Assembly (NCBI RefSeq): GCF_003184185.1
Contig: NZ_QHJG01000027.1
Span: 3,021-67,020 of the forward strand
Length of the DNA: 64,000 bases
Direction of reading: 5' to 3'
Source: Legionella qingyii
Lineage (GTDB): Bacteria > Pseudomonadota > Gammaproteobacteria > Legionellales > Legionellaceae
Shown in pieces: positions 1 through 10,098 of the stretch. The notes below the pieces were generated by a model, which worked only from the letters and a program-made list of their open reading frames with translations, searched no databases and had not been told where the DNA came from. The translations under genes were made by a program, and so were the position numbers. The first letter of the stretch is position 1; each line of letters starts with the position of its first letter.

Positions 1-2343
1 CTGGTTATATCCAGGTATATAGCGCCCTATCTCCTCAGCCGTAAAGGATAATATGGGAGCTAACCAAAGAGAGAATGCCCTAATAATGTGGTACATCGCA
101 GTTTGACAAGAACGACGGGCCTTGCTTTCTTTTGCTGTGGTATATTGTCTGTCCTTAATCAAATCAAGATAAAAACTTCCCATATCTACTGCACAGAAAT
201 TATGAATCTTCTGGTAAATAATATGAAATTGATAGCTTTCATAGGCTTCTATAATTTCTTTTTGTAAGAGTTGACTGCGCTTTAATGCCCATTTATCCAA
301 CTCCAAAAGATCTTTGTCTTGGACACAATCAATTGCCGGATCAAAATCGAATAAATTAGCTAACAAAAAGCGGGCTGTATTACGAATTCTGCGGTAAGCA
401 TCTGCATTTCTCTTAATAATTTCATCCGAAATGCTCACTTCATGTCGGTAATCAGTAGAGGCTACCCATAAACGTAAAATATCAGCACCGTGTTGATTAA
501 CCAATTGATCTAAAGCAACATAATTTCCTTTGGATTTAGAAAGTTTCTTACCTTCAGCATCCACCGTATATCCATGAGTCAATACGGTTTTATAAGGAGC
601 AACACCATACATGGCCACGGAAGTAGTTAACGAGGAGTTAAACCAACCGCGATGCTGATCTGAGCCCTCGAAATAAATATCTGCAGGAAAAGCCAAAGCA
701 TTATTTTGTTGTAAAACACAGAAATGAGTTACTCCTGAGTCAAACCACACGTCCATGGTATCATTAATTTTCTCATAAAACTCAGCATCATCCCCTAGCA
801 ACTCTTTTACATCCATTTCGAACCAGGCATCGATCCCCGATTTCTCAATAAGTAAAGCGACCTTTTCAATCAGCTCAAGTGTATTAGGATGCAATTCACG
901 CGTCGCGCTATGTACAAACAAAGGCATAGGAGTGCCCCAGGCTCTTTGTCTTGATATGCACCAGTCGGGTCTATTTTCAACCATATTGCTAATACGAGCC
1001 TTGCCCCAATCAGGAACCCAAGTTACTTTATCAATTTCTTTGACAATATGTTCCCTTAACTGGCTTTTATCCATAGAGATAAACCATTGAGGCGTAGCCA
1101 AAAAAATCATCGGTGATTTATGCCGCCAGCAATGAGGATAACTATGTCTAATATTTTCTTTAGCTAAAAGGACTCCTTTTTCAGCTAAAACACCTAAGAT
1201 GGTCTCATTAGCCTTCAATACAGAAAGTCCAGCAAAAAGTTCAACATCATCAGCAAAACAACCATTTCCTTTAACTGGATTAATCAAAGGTAAATTATAC
1301 GCTTTACCAACCAGATAATCATCTGGACCATGAGCGGGCGCAGTATGTACACTTCCTGTACCCGACTCGGTAGTGACATGCTCACCTAATACCACTGGTA
1401 CAAAACGATTATAAAAAGGATGTTTCAATTTTAAATGTTCAAATTGCTTTCCTTTCGCCGAGCCACGTATTGTATATTGACTCATCCCATAACGAGCCAT
1501 CGCAGATTCAACCAAATCAGTAGCGAGTATCCAATATGCATCACCAGTATCGACCAAGGAATAATCAATCGCAGGATGCAAACATACCGCTTCATTAGCA
1601 GGTAAAGTCCATGGAGTAGTTGTCCAAATAGGAAGACCTAGGGGCTTTATTTCTGCATTTACTTGAAACAAATGAATAAATTCTTCAGGATTTACTGCAA
1701 AAAAAGCGACATCAATCGATGGAGAGGTTTTCTCATCATAGTCAACTTCTGCTTCAGCTAAAGCAGAACCACAATCAATACACCAATGTACTGGTTTAAA
1801 ACCTTGTTGTAAATGACCATTTTTAATCATCAGCCCCAATGCGCGCACGATATTGGCTTCATAACGGAAATCCATAGTGACATAAGGATTGAACCAATCA
1901 CCAAAAACTCCAAGCCTTTGAAATTCTTCTCGCTGAATGTCAATTTGGCTGGCAGCATACTCACGGCATTTAGCACGAAACTCTCGAGCGGATACCTTGT
2001 CACCAACTCGGCCTATTTTTTTCTCTACATTAAGTTCAATGGGTAACCCGTGACAATCCCATCCAGGAACAAATGGCGCGTCATATCCACTAAGTGATTT
2101 TGATTTAACAATAATGTCTTTAAGAATCTTATTTAACGCATGTCCGCAGTGCAAATGACCATTCGCATAAGGTGGACCATCATGCAGAATGAAACGCTTA
2201 CATCCAGCACGGGCTTTACGAATTTTTTCATATACCTTTTTTGCTTGCCAATCAGCCAAAACCTCAGGTTCTCGGGTAGCCAGGCTTGCCTTCATCGGAA
2301 ATGAAGTATTAGGAAGGTTTAATGTATCTTTATATTCTGCCAT
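1..2343 (-). CDS. ileS: isoleucyl-tRNA synthetase, C-terminal part missing at window edge
   Basis: Charges tRNA-Ile with isoleucine in the cytoplasm (class I aminoacyl-tRNA synthetase). The minus-strand reading frame is open from the ATG at 2341-2343 to the first base of the window, so the stop and the C-terminal part lie outside. The N-terminus reads [20 protein letters not shown]. About 50 residues in comes the class I signature [19 protein letters not shown] (HIGH-type site), followed by [11 protein letters not shown], typical of the Ile/Val/Leu subgroup. It sits 141 bp downstream of ribF on the same strand, as in the common ribF-ileS-lspA order, so lspA may follow off-window. The identification is firm; only completeness is unknown. 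Confidence 0.96.
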   Translation of the reverse strand, partial: MAEYKDTLNLPNTSFPMKASLATREPEVLADWQAKKVYEKIRKARAGCKRFILHDGPPYANGHLHCGHALNKILKDIIVKSKSLSGYDAPFVPGWDCHGLPIELNVEKKIGRVGDKVSAREFRAKCREYAASQIDIQREEFQRLGVFGDWFNPYVTMDFRYEANIVRALGLMIKNGHLQQGFKPVHWCIDCGSALAEAEVDYDEKTSPSIDVAFFAVNPEEFIHLFQVNAEIKPLGLPIWTTTPWTLPANEAVCLHPAIDYSLVDTGDAYWILATDLVESAMARYGMSQYTIRGSAKGKQFEHLKLKHPFYNRFVPVVLGEHVTTESGTGSVHTAPAHGPDDYLVGKAYNLPLINPVKGNGCFADDVELFAGLSVLKANETILGVLAEKGVLLAKENIRHSYPHCWRHKSPMIFLATPQWFISMDKSQLREHIVKEIDKVTWVPDWGKARISNMVENRPDWCISRQRAWGTPMPLFVHSATRELHPNTLELIEKVALLIEKSGIDAWFEMDVKELLGDDAEFYEKINDTMDVWFDSGVTHFCVLQQNNALAFPADIYFEGSDQHRGWFNSSLTTSVAMYGVAPYKTVLTHGYTVDAEGKKLSKSKGNYVALDQLVNQHGADILRLWVASTDYRHEVSISDEIIKRNADAYRRIRNTARFLLANLFDFDPAIDCVQDKDLLELDKWALKRSQLLQKEIIEAYESYQFHIIYQKIHNFCAVDMGSFYLDLIKDRQYTTAKESKARRSCQTAMYHIIRAFSLWLAPILSFTAEEIGRYIPGYNQ

Positions 2344-2484
2344 AAGAGTTCGCTCTGCAAAATCGTTAAACTTTTGGTGACTTCTCACCCCGTATCAGGA
2401 TATAGCTCGCATCGGGTGCATCTTAGTATGAAAAACATTTTGGAAAAACGCGCATTATCCCTGCCCTTCCAAAATGATTTTCAT

Positions 2485-3459
2485 TCAACCGGCACTCAAA
2501 TCTACACCTAGCTTTGATATAGAGGTAATTTCATTACAATTCTTGAGGAATTCTTTCGCCACCGCAATATCATCATAAATCTGTGCAATTAAAGCATCCA
2601 CCGAAGTGAATTTAACCTCATCACGCAATTTGTGCAAGAAAAACACCTGCAATAATTCGCCATATATTGACTGATTAAAATCGAATAGATGAACTTCCAA
2701 AATATTTTTGCTGCCATCTACTGTAGGACGGCGTCCAACATTAGCGACACCATAAACCATTTTGGAGGCAATTCGGACCTGAACTGCAAATACTCCTTGT
2801 AGCGGTAACGAGTACCGATGAAGAGCCAGATTTGCTGTAGGAATTCCCCACTGACGTCCGCGTCCATCTCCATGTAATACACGCCCGCAAATACTATAAG
2901 GCCTACCCAGATATTTGGTAGCTATGCTCAACTCGCCATCCTGTAAAGCTGTTCTAATTCGTGTTGAACTGATTCGATTTTCGTTGATACAAAAATTTGA
3001 ATAAATATTCACATCGCAAGCATATTCAGAACTGAGTTCCTTCAACAAGCTCACATCGCCTTCTCTATTTTTGCCAAAACGAAAATCCTCACCTATGAGT
3101 AGATACTTCACATTGAGTGTAGAAAACAAATAAGTACGTGCAAAATCTGCCGCTGATGTTTGCGCTAATCCACTATTAAATTTTAGACAGTATATATAAT
3201 CAATCTGGCATGAGCGTAACGCATTTAATTTTTCTCTTAAACTGGAGAGTCTTGCAGGTGCTTTCTCCTGTTGGAAATATTCTCTGGGCTGTGGCTCAAA
3301 TAGAATAAGGACTAAAGGCAACTTTAATTCATTTGCTTTAGCTCTTAAAGTCCTAATAAGATTTTGATGACCTAAATGCACACCATCAAAATTTCCAATA
3401 GTAGCTACCACACCTTTATCAAAAGCAGAAAAATGTTGAATCCCGCGCAACAATTTCAT
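2485..3459 (-). CDS. ribF: bifunctional riboflavin kinase / FAD synthetase
   Basis: Phosphorylates riboflavin to FMN and adenylates FMN to FAD in the cytoplasm. It has 324 residues, the usual length. The N-terminal nucleotidyltransferase domain (about 1-185) shows GNFDGVHLGHQNLI at 22-35 and the SSTRIR motif near 165. The C-terminal flavokinase domain carries GDGRGRQWGIPTANLAL near 198-214, with the kinase PTAN motif. The start ATG at 3457-3459 gives the expected MKLLRGIQHF beginning. The gene precedes ileS on the same strand, the standard neighbour pair in Gammaproteobacteria. Nothing unusual is seen. Confidence 0.96.
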   Translation of the reverse strand: MKLLRGIQHFSAFDKGVVATIGNFDGVHLGHQNLIRTLRAKANELKLPLVLILFEPQPREYFQQEKAPARLSSLREKLNALRSCQIDYIYCLKFNSGLAQTSAADFARTYLFSTLNVKYLLIGEDFRFGKNREGDVSLLKELSSEYACDVNIYSNFCINENRISSTRIRTALQDGELSIATKYLGRPYSICGRVLHGDGRGRQWGIPTANLALHRYSLPLQGVFAVQVRIASKMVYGVANVGRRPTVDGSKNILEVHLFDFNQSIYGELLQVFFLHKLRDEVKFTSVDALIAQIYDDIAVAKEFLKNCNEITSISKLGVDLSAG

Positions 3460-3645
3460 AATAATTCAATCGTGTAACTCGAAACCTAGTAGTATACTTG
3501 TTTTCTGCCCAGTTGAGAAATAATAAGAAGATTGAAAATAAATTATTAGGCGTCGTTCCAGCTCCAGGAGCAAGCAAAAGCAAAAATTAGGTTTTAAAAG
3601 ATTCCTATATTCTCTGAATTTCGCTTCGTTGCCCCGAGATACATT

Positions 3646-4086
3646 TTATGATTTTTCTGGATGAGCAGAGCGGACAATCAAAACATCACATTGAGCTCCG
3701 TGCAAAATAGAGTTTGCTGTTGAGCCTAATAATAATGAAAGACCGTGCTTTCCATGACTTCCTGTAACAATCAAATCGATATGTCGCTCTTGTGCAATTC
3801 TTAAAATTTCATTTTTGGTGGAACCAAATTCAATAAATCGGTGTTTTGCATCCACTCCTAACTTTTGGCCTAAATCATTGAGTTCTTTTTCGGCTTGCTC
3901 TCGAATAGATAATTCAACCTCAGCAAATCCGGCAAAACCAGGATATGCATATGCAGGAATGGGCTCTACGACATGAACTAATATCAAATCAGCGCCATTC
4001 TCATCAGCAATTTTTTTTGCCTTATGCGCTGCTATAATACCAACTTCGTCAAAGTCAGTAGCAAACAATACCCTCTTATACATCAT
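3646..4086 (-). CDS. universal stress protein, UspA family
   Basis: Small cytoplasmic nucleotide-binding stress protein of 146 residues, a single Usp domain. The N-terminus KRVLFATDFDE contains the conserved Asp of the first strand. The C-terminal half has the ATP-binding signature G-2x-G-9x-G-S/T, seen as GSHGKHGLSLLLGSTANSIL. This puts it with ATP-binding Usps rather than the UspA subtype that lacks the motif. It starts with two tandem ATG codons (4081-4086). It is monocistronic, with 186 bp to ribF. The substrate and the inducing stress cannot be read from sequence. Confidence 0.9.
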   Translation of the reverse strand: MMYKRVLFATDFDEVGIIAAHKAKKIADENGADLILVHVVEPIPAYAYPGFAGFAEVELSIREQAEKELNDLGQKLGVDAKHRFIEFGSTKNEILRIAQERHIDLIVTGSHGKHGLSLLLGSTANSILHGAQCDVLIVRSAHPEKS

Positions 4087-4272
4087 TTTCTCCTTAAAAT
4101 TCCGATGCCTACTTATAGACTAGCAGATTTAAAATTAATTGCATTACAAATAGAACATGTTTCTTATCAAAAAGATAAGTATTATAAATTTCCCATTCTT
4201 TGTAATTTTATCTTGATTCAGATGCGTCTTGCTTTGATAAGTTAGATGAATTCTTTGCAAATTTAGGCCTTT

Positions 4273-4292
4273 CTTAATAAAACCTTAATGTT
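4273..4292 (+). promoter_or_regulatory. candidate PmrA-binding tandem repeat
   Basis: Two CTTAAT half sites start at 4273 and 4284, exactly 11 bp apart (CTTAATAAAACCTTAATGTT). This matches the tandem CTTAA-type element bound by PmrA ahead of many icm/dot and effector genes in Legionella. A plausible -10 (TATTTT, 4315-4320) lies about 23 bp downstream, and the next gene starts at 4353. Binding itself is inferred. Confidence 0.55.
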
Positions 4293-4352
4293 TTTACAAT
4301 AAACTCTTAGGGCATATTTTAGTCAAATAAATCCAACGATTAGGAGTTTTCA

Positions 4353-4946
4353 ATGCCTAAGGCTTTTACCCATTTATGCAAAAAAGTTAATCTTAGTTTA
4401 TATAACGATACCTTGACTGTTTATCCCAAACCAAGCCTACAACAAAGTAGCCTACCTCCTGTAAAAGATGAATTAAGCTTACTTTTTCTTCTATTGTTCT
4501 CTAAAATGAATTGCGTTAGTGCTGAAGTCAATAATTTTTTTATGCATCGCTCAAACGAGTTGGGTGTTTATCGCTTTGTACATCGCGATGATGCTGATCA
4601 TTATTTATATCATCAAGACGATTTTGAAATGGAGGATGATCATTATCATGCTCAATTTGCAATAGCCATTAATGAGGGTAAATTAGATAGCATTTTAGAT
4701 GTATTGCAGAAATATTCGATTATTTCTGAAGAGGAACATAAAAGCTTTGTCAAAGCATATCATGAAGCGAATGCTATTCCTAAAGAAGATCTTGCAACAA
4801 AGCAAACGTCGGTTGTTACTCCTGCAGCTAAGCAGAAAGAAGACAAACCTACTTTCGGGGGGTTCAAACGAGGATTTTTCCTTTCAAATAAAGAACCATC
4901 TAAGGAGTTTGATTATCCTGATAAACCATCCATGAATACACTTTGA
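4353..4946 (+). CDS. uncharacterised 197-residue protein downstream of a PmrA-like box
   Basis: I do not recognise this protein. It starts at an ATG preceded by the near-perfect ribosome site TTAGGAG. It has no signal peptide or obvious membrane segment beyond a short hydrophobic stretch near 45-53 (LLFLLLFS). The middle (about 70-100) is rich in His and Asp (HRDD, HYLYHQDD, EDDHYHA). It is followed by a helical stretch (about 100-130), and the last 50 residues are polar, lysine-rich and probably disordered (GGFKRGFF). With no bacterial domain recognised and a PmrA-type box upstream, it could be a Dot/Icm substrate; this is inference. A hairpin follows at 4980-4999. Confidence 0.75.
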   Translation: MPKAFTHLCKKVNLSLYNDTLTVYPKPSLQQSSLPPVKDELSLLFLLLFSKMNCVSAEVNNFFMHRSNELGVYRFVHRDDADHYLYHQDDFEMEDDHYHAQFAIAINEGKLDSILDVLQKYSIISEEEHKSFVKAYHEANAIPKEDLATKQTSVVTPAAKQKEDKPTFGGFKRGFFLSNKEPSKEFDYPDKPSMNTL

Positions 4947-4979
4947 AATCCAGCTCTCTTGACTATTCTTAAAATTCAG

Positions 4980-4999
4980 CGTGCCTCACTTCAGGCACG
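4980..4999. terminator. hairpin between convergent genes
   Basis: CGTGCCT (4980-4986) and AGGCACG (4993-4999) form a 7-bp stem with a 6-nt loop, extendable by weaker pairs. It lies between the stops of the 197-residue gene (plus) and ccmI (minus). The flanking T-rich tract is modest, so terminator strength is uncertain. Confidence 0.55.
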
Positions 5000-5025
5000 T
5001 TCCTTCATTACCTCAGATGCCAACA

Positions 5026-5709
5026 TCAATCCAGATTTTTCTCTCTTAATCTAATATGCTCTTCAGCTTTAGCAATTGCTTTCCGAATAGCATTAGCCTC
5101 TTCTGATTGTTCTGGTGCCAGTTTTAATAAGCGTTGCCAATAACTTATGGCATCCTCATAAGCATGACTCACAAAAGCATCCATCGCAAGCATGGCTAAT
5201 GCATCTGGCTGATTGGGATTATTTTTTAATAATTGACTAAAAATCTCGGTAATTTGTTGGGTAAATTGCTGATTATTCAGAACCCACAAGCTATGTGCAT
5301 AATTGATGGCGAATTGTTCATCATCTGGATTAAATTGATATGCTTTCGCAAAAGCATCTACAGCATTTTGCTGTTTATTTTGGCTAGTATATAAGCGTCC
5401 CAAAAGATACCATCCTTTAGCACTTTTTGGAGTGTCATCCAATTTTGCGCGTAATTTATCGATTAATTCTTGCGGACTTTTTACGGATTCTAACATTTTT
5501 TTAGCTTGTTCCTGAGAATTCAGTTGATGAACGTGCTCTTGCCATCCACCAAAACCACCCCAATAAAAATATCCAGCAAATGCGAGTAAAAATATAGACG
5601 GGACCAGCAGCAAACCCGCTATAAAATGACGCCTGAATGGGTAAATTATGAACATACAGGCCAGTCCTGTTAGACCTGCTAATAATCCCAATAACCACCA
5701 TTCATTCAT
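5026..5709 (-). CDS. ccmI: cytochrome c maturation protein CcmI (TPR apocytochrome chaperone)
   Basis: Membrane-anchored TPR protein that holds apocytochrome c for the CcmF/CcmH haem ligation complex. Two N-terminal membrane segments (MNEWWLLGLLAGLTGLACMF and a second ending LLAFAGYFYWGG) flank a short basic loop. The periplasmic part contains TPR-like helices (GWYLLGRLYTSQNKQQNAVDAFAKA and the following repeat). I chose the ATG at 5709. A longer frame exists from a GTG at 5766, which would overlap the ccmH stop and add 19 residues before the first membrane segment. It is the last gene of the ccm operon and shorter than the fused E. coli CcmH, whose two halves are separate here (ccmH plus ccmI). 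Confidence 0.88.
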   Translation of the reverse strand: MNEWWLLGLLAGLTGLACMFIIYPFRRHFIAGLLLVPSIFLLAFAGYFYWGGFGGWQEHVHQLNSQEQAKKMLESVKSPQELIDKLRAKLDDTPKSAKGWYLLGRLYTSQNKQQNAVDAFAKAYQFNPDDEQFAINYAHSLWVLNNQQFTQQITEIFSQLLKNNPNQPDALAMLAMDAFVSHAYEDAISYWQRLLKLAPEQSEEANAIRKAIAKAEEHIRLREKNLD

Positions 5710-5765
5710 AAGAAACTCACTAATTTTAAATAATACCTGGGTTCGAGAACCCTCTCCATGACTCA

Positions 5766-6182
5766 CTAACCTAGTTCAAGTGAAGTATGCTTCTTCTCTC
5801 GAGTTCTAAAACAAGTTCGCCAGAAAATAACAAATCCTAGTAATAAAAATAAAAGAGGTCCAAACCACAGTAAAAAAGTCACCGCCTTAACTGGTGGTTT
5901 GAATAGAATAAAATCGCCATAACGAGCAGTTAGATAATCACTTATTTCATTATCACTCTTACCCTCTTTAACCATTCGATATACTTGAGCACGCAAGTCT
6001 TTGGCTAACTCAGCATTAGAATCCGCCAAATCTTGATTTTGACAAACAAGGCACCGCAAATCTTTGAGTAAATGGTTAAACTGAGCTTCTTTTTGAGCTG
6101 AATCCAAAGGATAAATGCTGCTTGCCCAAACTGATGAACATAAAAAAAGTAAAAATCCAAACAAGATGAGGTCTATTCTCAT
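5766..6182 (-). CDS. ccmH: cytochrome c maturation protein CcmH (apocytochrome thiol reductase subunit)
   Basis: Periplasmic, membrane-tethered thiol-redox subunit of the cytochrome c haem lyase. The start is ATG 6180-6182, overlapping the ccmG stop as ATGA. It yields MRIDLILFGFLLFLCSSVWA, a clear signal peptide; an upstream in-frame start at 6230 would spoil it. The active-site motif LRCLVCQNQDLADSNAELA (the LRCxxCQ family signature) is intact. A C-terminal membrane anchor (TFLLWFGPLLFLLLGFVIFW) follows. The protein is 138 residues, the length of the short CcmH/CcmL form that works with a separate CcmI. Confidence 0.94.
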   Translation of the reverse strand: MRIDLILFGFLLFLCSSVWASSIYPLDSAQKEAQFNHLLKDLRCLVCQNQDLADSNAELAKDLRAQVYRMVKEGKSDNEISDYLTARYGDFILFKPPVKAVTFLLWFGPLLFLLLGFVIFWRTCFRTREKKHTSLELG

Positions 6183-6715
6183 GAAGTCTGCTCCAACTGC
6201 TTTATCAAGGGTAAAACCTCTTTTAACCATACCTCTTGAGTCATAACTCCCACATGTCGATAACGAATTATTCCTTGTTTATCAACAACAAAAGTCTCTG
6301 GTGCTCCATAAACTCCTAAATCAATCGCAACCCTTCCATCTTGGTCCTGGATAACGAGTTTATAGGGATTCCCCCATTGCTCTAACCATCGGAGTGCATC
6401 AGTTGCTTTGTCTTTATAATTTAACCCATAAATTGGTATTCCTTCGCGTGCCAGTTGCAACATAAAAACTTGCTCATCAATACATGCCGAACACCAACTG
6501 GCCCAAACATTTAACAAAATCACCTGATCGCGTAATTGATTGGAATTAATAAGGGAACCCGGAGCCTGCAATTGAGGTAGACTAAACTGAGGCAATGGCT
6601 TTCCCAGCTGAACAGAAGGTAACTCATGTGGATTTAGAGATAAACCACGCCAAAGAAAAACACAAAGCAGCAAAAAAAGAGTAATTGGAATAACCTTCCA
6701 TCCTATTTTTTTCAT
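6179..6715 (-). CDS. ccmG: thiol:disulfide interchange protein CcmG/DsbE
   Basis: Membrane-anchored periplasmic thioredoxin-like protein that reduces the CXXCH cysteines of apocytochrome c. It has an N-terminal anchor (IGWKVIPITLFLLLCVFLW) and a thioredoxin fold with active site WASWCSAC (Cys-Ser-Ala-Cys rather than the commoner CPTC/CVPC). The family-specific GVYGAPETFVVD segment contains the cis-Pro. It is 178 residues, the normal size. Its start overlaps the ccmF stop and its stop overlaps the ccmH start, so translational coupling along the operon is likely. Confidence 0.94.
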   Translation of the reverse strand: MKKIGWKVIPITLFLLLCVFLWRGLSLNPHELPSVQLGKPLPQFSLPQLQAPGSLINSNQLRDQVILLNVWASWCSACIDEQVFMLQLAREGIPIYGLNYKDKATDALRWLEQWGNPYKLVIQDQDGRVAIDLGVYGAPETFVVDKQGIIRYRHVGVMTQEVWLKEVLPLIKQLEQTS

Positions 6716-8664
6716 GCTTTTAACTCCTGAACACCAACTGCTACCGACTGTCTTTTTCGATAATATCGTCTGTCAGTCAATGCAAAAAAACCACCAGCTA
6801 AAATCATAAATCCACCCGCCCAAATCCAGCGAATTAAAGGTTTATAATAGAGCCTTACCGACCATGAATTATTAGTTAATGGTTCACCGAGGGCAATGTA
6901 AATATCTCTAAAAGGTGTCACATCAATTGCCGATTCCGTCATGGGCATTTGACCTATTGTATACAACCTTTTCTCAGGGTAAATCATCTTCGTCTTACCT
7001 TGATAATTTATTTTAAATTGCGCTTTGGTTCCCTTATAGTTGGGGCCAGATAATGGTTCTTGCTGCATAAACTCGATAGAGTAACCTTGCAGAGTAACTT
7101 TTTTTCCAGGCTCCATTTGCACATCATCTTGTACACCATAAGCTGTAGACACCGCAATGCCAATTACCGTAGTTGCCACACCTAAATGTGCCAGAATCAT
7201 TCCCCAATAAGCCTGCCCTACCTGGAATAAACCACGCTCGTAAATCCGTCTGTAAGCCGCCTGAGTCGTACTTAAAATCACCCAGAATGCCAGGATCAAG
7301 CCCATAAAGGCAGTAATGTCAAATTCTCTCGAAGCAGTAAGCAACAAAATGAAAGGAAATAAAAAACTGAGAAATGCCATTTTCCAAAGTTTCTTTAACA
7401 CATCTTGCCAACGATCACTATTCCATCTTAAATGAATACCAATTCCCATCAATAACAGCAAAGGAACCATCAACGGAACAAATACCGCATTAAAATAGGG
7501 AGCACCTACAGATAATTTACCTAGCCCCAACCCTTCAACAAGCAACGGATACACTGTTCCCATTAAAACAGTAAGCATAATTACCACTAAGAAAACATTA
7601 TTTAATAACAACGCACTTTCTCGGGAAAAAGGACTTGGGTTGCTGCCTGAATGCAAGCTTTGTGCCCTAAAAAGAAATAATAATAAAGAACCGCCAATAA
7701 CAAATAGTAAAAATCCCAATATGTATAATCCACGTTGCGGATCTACGGCAAATGCATGAACCGAGGTGAGAACACCGGAACGTACAAGAAAAGTACCAAT
7801 TAAGCTTAAAGAAAAAGCGGCAATGGCCAACAACATCGTCCACGCTTTAAATTGTTGGCGTTGCTCAGTCACTGCCAAAGAATGCAATAAAGCAGTTCCT
7901 ACCAGCCAAGGCATAAAAGAAGCGTTTTCGACTGGATCCCAAAACCACCATCCTCCCCAACCTAACTCTCGATAGGCCCACCAACTTCCTAAAGTAATCC
8001 CAGCAGTTAAACAACACCAGGCAGCTAAGGTCCATGGTCTAGTCCATTTGGACCAACTGGTTTCTACCTTGCCGGCCCAAAGTGCCGCTATAGCAAAAGC
8101 AAAAGCCACAGAAAAACCAACATACCCCATATACAACATAGGCGGATGAAATAGAAACCCTGGATCTTGTAATAATGGATTCAAATCACGACCTTGAGTA
8201 TTTAAAAATTGAAATTGGCGTAAAAAAGGATTGGAGGTAGTCAGTAAAAACAGAATAAAACCTATACTTAACCAGCCAAGAACAACTAAAACGCGCGTAC
8301 GCATAGCCTTATCGAGACCCGTACTGCAAAAAGCTACAAGCAACATCCAAAAACTAAGAATACAGACCCATAACAACATAGAACCTTCATGTCCGCCCCA
8401 TACTGCACAGAGTTTGTAAAACCAAGGTAAGGAAATACTCGAGTTACTTACTACATAAATAACTGAAAAATCATTCTTTAAAAAGCAAAGGGTCAGGAAA
8501 AAATAAGACAAGGCCATAAAGAAAAACTGGCAGACCACATAGGTACCTGCAGCATCCATCCAATTACTGCGCTTTAGTTGCAACCCTACAAGAGGAACAA
8601 AGGCAAGCATTATGGACGAAAGCAAAGCCAAAATTAAAGAAAAAACCCCTAATTCTGCAATCAT
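6712..8664 (-). CDS. ccmF: cytochrome c haem lyase subunit CcmF
   Basis: Large polytopic inner-membrane protein that ligates haem, delivered by CcmE, to apocytochrome c. It has 650 residues, typical for the family, with many membrane segments. The periplasmic WWD-type tryptophan-rich haem-handling motif is visible as [19 protein letters not shown]. Conserved His residues lie in neighbouring loops ([22 protein letters not shown]). A large periplasmic loop precedes the last membrane segment. ATGA overlaps occur with ccmE upstream and ccmG downstream. Confidence 0.97.
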   Translation of the reverse strand: MIAELGVFSLILALLSSIMLAFVPLVGLQLKRSNWMDAAGTYVVCQFFFMALSYFFLTLCFLKNDFSVIYVVSNSSISLPWFYKLCAVWGGHEGSMLLWVCILSFWMLLVAFCSTGLDKAMRTRVLVVLGWLSIGFILFLLTTSNPFLRQFQFLNTQGRDLNPLLQDPGFLFHPPMLYMGYVGFSVAFAFAIAALWAGKVETSWSKWTRPWTLAAWCCLTAGITLGSWWAYRELGWGGWWFWDPVENASFMPWLVGTALLHSLAVTEQRQQFKAWTMLLAIAAFSLSLIGTFLVRSGVLTSVHAFAVDPQRGLYILGFLLFVIGGSLLLFLFRAQSLHSGSNPSPFSRESALLLNNVFLVVIMLTVLMGTVYPLLVEGLGLGKLSVGAPYFNAVFVPLMVPLLLLMGIGIHLRWNSDRWQDVLKKLWKMAFLSFLFPFILLLTASREFDITAFMGLILAFWVILSTTQAAYRRIYERGLFQVGQAYWGMILAHLGVATTVIGIAVSTAYGVQDDVQMEPGKKVTLQGYSIEFMQQEPLSGPNYKGTKAQFKINYQGKTKMIYPEKRLYTIGQMPMTESAIDVTPFRDIYIALGEPLTNNSWSVRLYYKPLIRWIWAGGFMILAGGFFALTDRRYYRKRQSVAVGVQELKA

Positions 8665-9092
8665 GAGTGTACCTTTTTGGATAAAGCGGCTTTCACTTCC
8701 GGCGGCATATAATTTGCATCATGTTTCGCCAATACTTGTGAGGCACGAAAATGTTGATTATCAAGCAGCTGCCCTTCAGCAACTACACCCTGCCCCTCTC
8801 GAAACAAATCAGGAAGAATCCCCTTATAAGTTACGGTAATCGTCTTATCAAAATCAGTTATTTTAAAGGTGACATTCAAACTTTCTTTCGAACGGACAAT
8901 GGAACCGCTCTTAACCATTCCCCCCACACGAATATTATGCTGTCGTGGCGCTTCACCAGTTACAACTTGGGTTGGAGTATAAAACAAGCTAATATTTTGT
9001 CTTAGAGCATATAAAACCAACGCTGCAGCAATGGATAAAATAGACAGGGTAAATACTAGAATCATTATCTTGCGTTTGCGTGCTGGAGTCAT
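8661..9092 (-). CDS. ccmE: periplasmic haem chaperone CcmE
   Basis: Binds haem covalently and carries it from CcmABCD to CcmF. It has one N-terminal membrane anchor after a basic start ([10 protein letters not shown]). The periplasmic beta-barrel has the signature [10 protein letters not shown]. The haem-binding histidine is in [13 protein letters not shown] (HxxNY motif, His near 125). It is 143 residues, a normal length. It lies between ccmD and ccmF in the operon. Confidence 0.96.
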   Translation of the reverse strand: MTPARKRKIMILVFTLSILSIAAALVLYALRQNISLFYTPTQVVTGEAPRQHNIRVGGMVKSGSIVRSKESLNVTFKITDFDKTITVTYKGILPDLFREGQGVVAEGQLLDNQHFRASQVLAKHDANYMPPEVKAALSKKVHS

Positions 9093-9094
9093 CT

Positions 9095-9253
9095 TTATCG
9101 CTTAAACCATTGTTGTAATTTTTGGCGTGTTTGCTTTCCTTTCCATTTCATACCTAATAAATTCATTACTAAAACAACACAAACCAAACCATAAGCTGGC
9201 CACACATAAATGGAATATCCTCCCATCGCCAACCATTCTAAAAACTGATTCAT
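9095..9253 (-). CDS. ccmD: haem exporter subunit CcmD (52 residues)
   Basis: Small membrane protein that helps release holo-CcmE from the CcmABC complex. The frame starts at ATG 9251-9253, overlapping the ccmC stop as ATGA, and ends at TAA 9095-9097, two bases before ccmE. The translation begins [20 protein letters not shown], has one membrane segment, and ends in a basic tail ([10 protein letters not shown]...QQWFKR). The FxxMGGYxxYVWxAY pattern is the CcmD family hallmark. It is short and easily missed, but position, overlaps and sequence all agree. Confidence 0.93.
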   Translation of the reverse strand: MNQFLEWLAMGGYSIYVWPAYGLVCVVLVMNLLGMKWKGKQTRQKLQQWFKR

Positions 9254-9993
9254 TTAACTTCCCCTTCAAATTGAATCTTGACCCAAGATTGTCTTTTTTC
9301 CCTAAGCAATAGTTCCTGGCGTGCTTTCCCTAAAATAATCCACAAACAATATAAAATAAATCCCGCTATGGTCAACAATAAGGGGTATAACATGCTGCCA
9401 TCAATTTTGGGTTTGGCAAAAACCGACAAAGTGGATCCTTGATGTAAGGTATTCCACCAATAAACTGAATAATGAATAATTGGTAAATCAAGTATTCCAA
9501 CTAAAGTTAAGATGGCAATGATTTTATCTCCATCTTCTTTGCTTTTTATAGCATAGTGAGTCGCTAAAATCGCCGCATAAAGCAATAAAAGGATTAATTC
9601 AGATGTTAAACGAGCATCCCAAACCCACCACGCCCCCCACATGGGCTTTCCCCAGATACTTCCAGTTACCAGCGCAAGAAAAGCCATACTAAGACCCATT
9701 TGAGCCACAATATTAATCAAAAGACCTGCTATCTTAATACGCCAAACCAAAAGCAATACCGCTAAAAACCCCATCCAAGCATAGAGCATCATCGATAAAA
9801 ACGCACTGGGGACATGCACATAGATAATACGGAATGCATCGCCTTGTTGATAATCAGGCGGAGTAAATGCCAGTCCCCAAACGATACCAACAAATAACGT
9901 AACCAAAGCACCTACTGCCAAAGTTGGAATAAGGCGTCCAGCAAAATTATAAAATAACTTAGGCGATGCCAGTTGGTATAATAATTTCCACAT
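9250..9993 (-). CDS. ccmC: haem exporter subunit CcmC
   Basis: Six-span inner-membrane protein that presents haem to CcmE. It contains the tryptophan-rich WWD motif (WGAWWVWDARLTSELILLLLY) and conserved periplasmic His residues (IIYVHVPSAFL and the HYSVYWWNTLHQG loop). The ATG at 9993 (MWKLLYQLASP) matches family starts; an in-frame TTG at 10011 would add six residues and looks unlikely. The stop overlaps the ccmD start. There is a gap of about 100 bp to ccmB. Confidence 0.96.
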   Translation of the reverse strand: MWKLLYQLASPKLFYNFAGRLIPTLAVGALVTLFVGIVWGLAFTPPDYQQGDAFRIIYVHVPSAFLSMMLYAWMGFLAVLLLVWRIKIAGLLINIVAQMGLSMAFLALVTGSIWGKPMWGAWWVWDARLTSELILLLLYAAILATHYAIKSKEDGDKIIAILTLVGILDLPIIHYSVYWWNTLHQGSTLSVFAKPKIDGSMLYPLLLTIAGFILYCLWIILGKARQELLLREKRQSWVKIQFEGEVK

Positions 9994-10098
9994 AGGAATA
10001 ATTGAAATCAAAAAAAGCGGATTTTATCACGTATCCACTTATTCGCAAAATCCATAATCAAGACAGTTTGGCCAAAATAGTAAAAAGGGAATCAGCTC

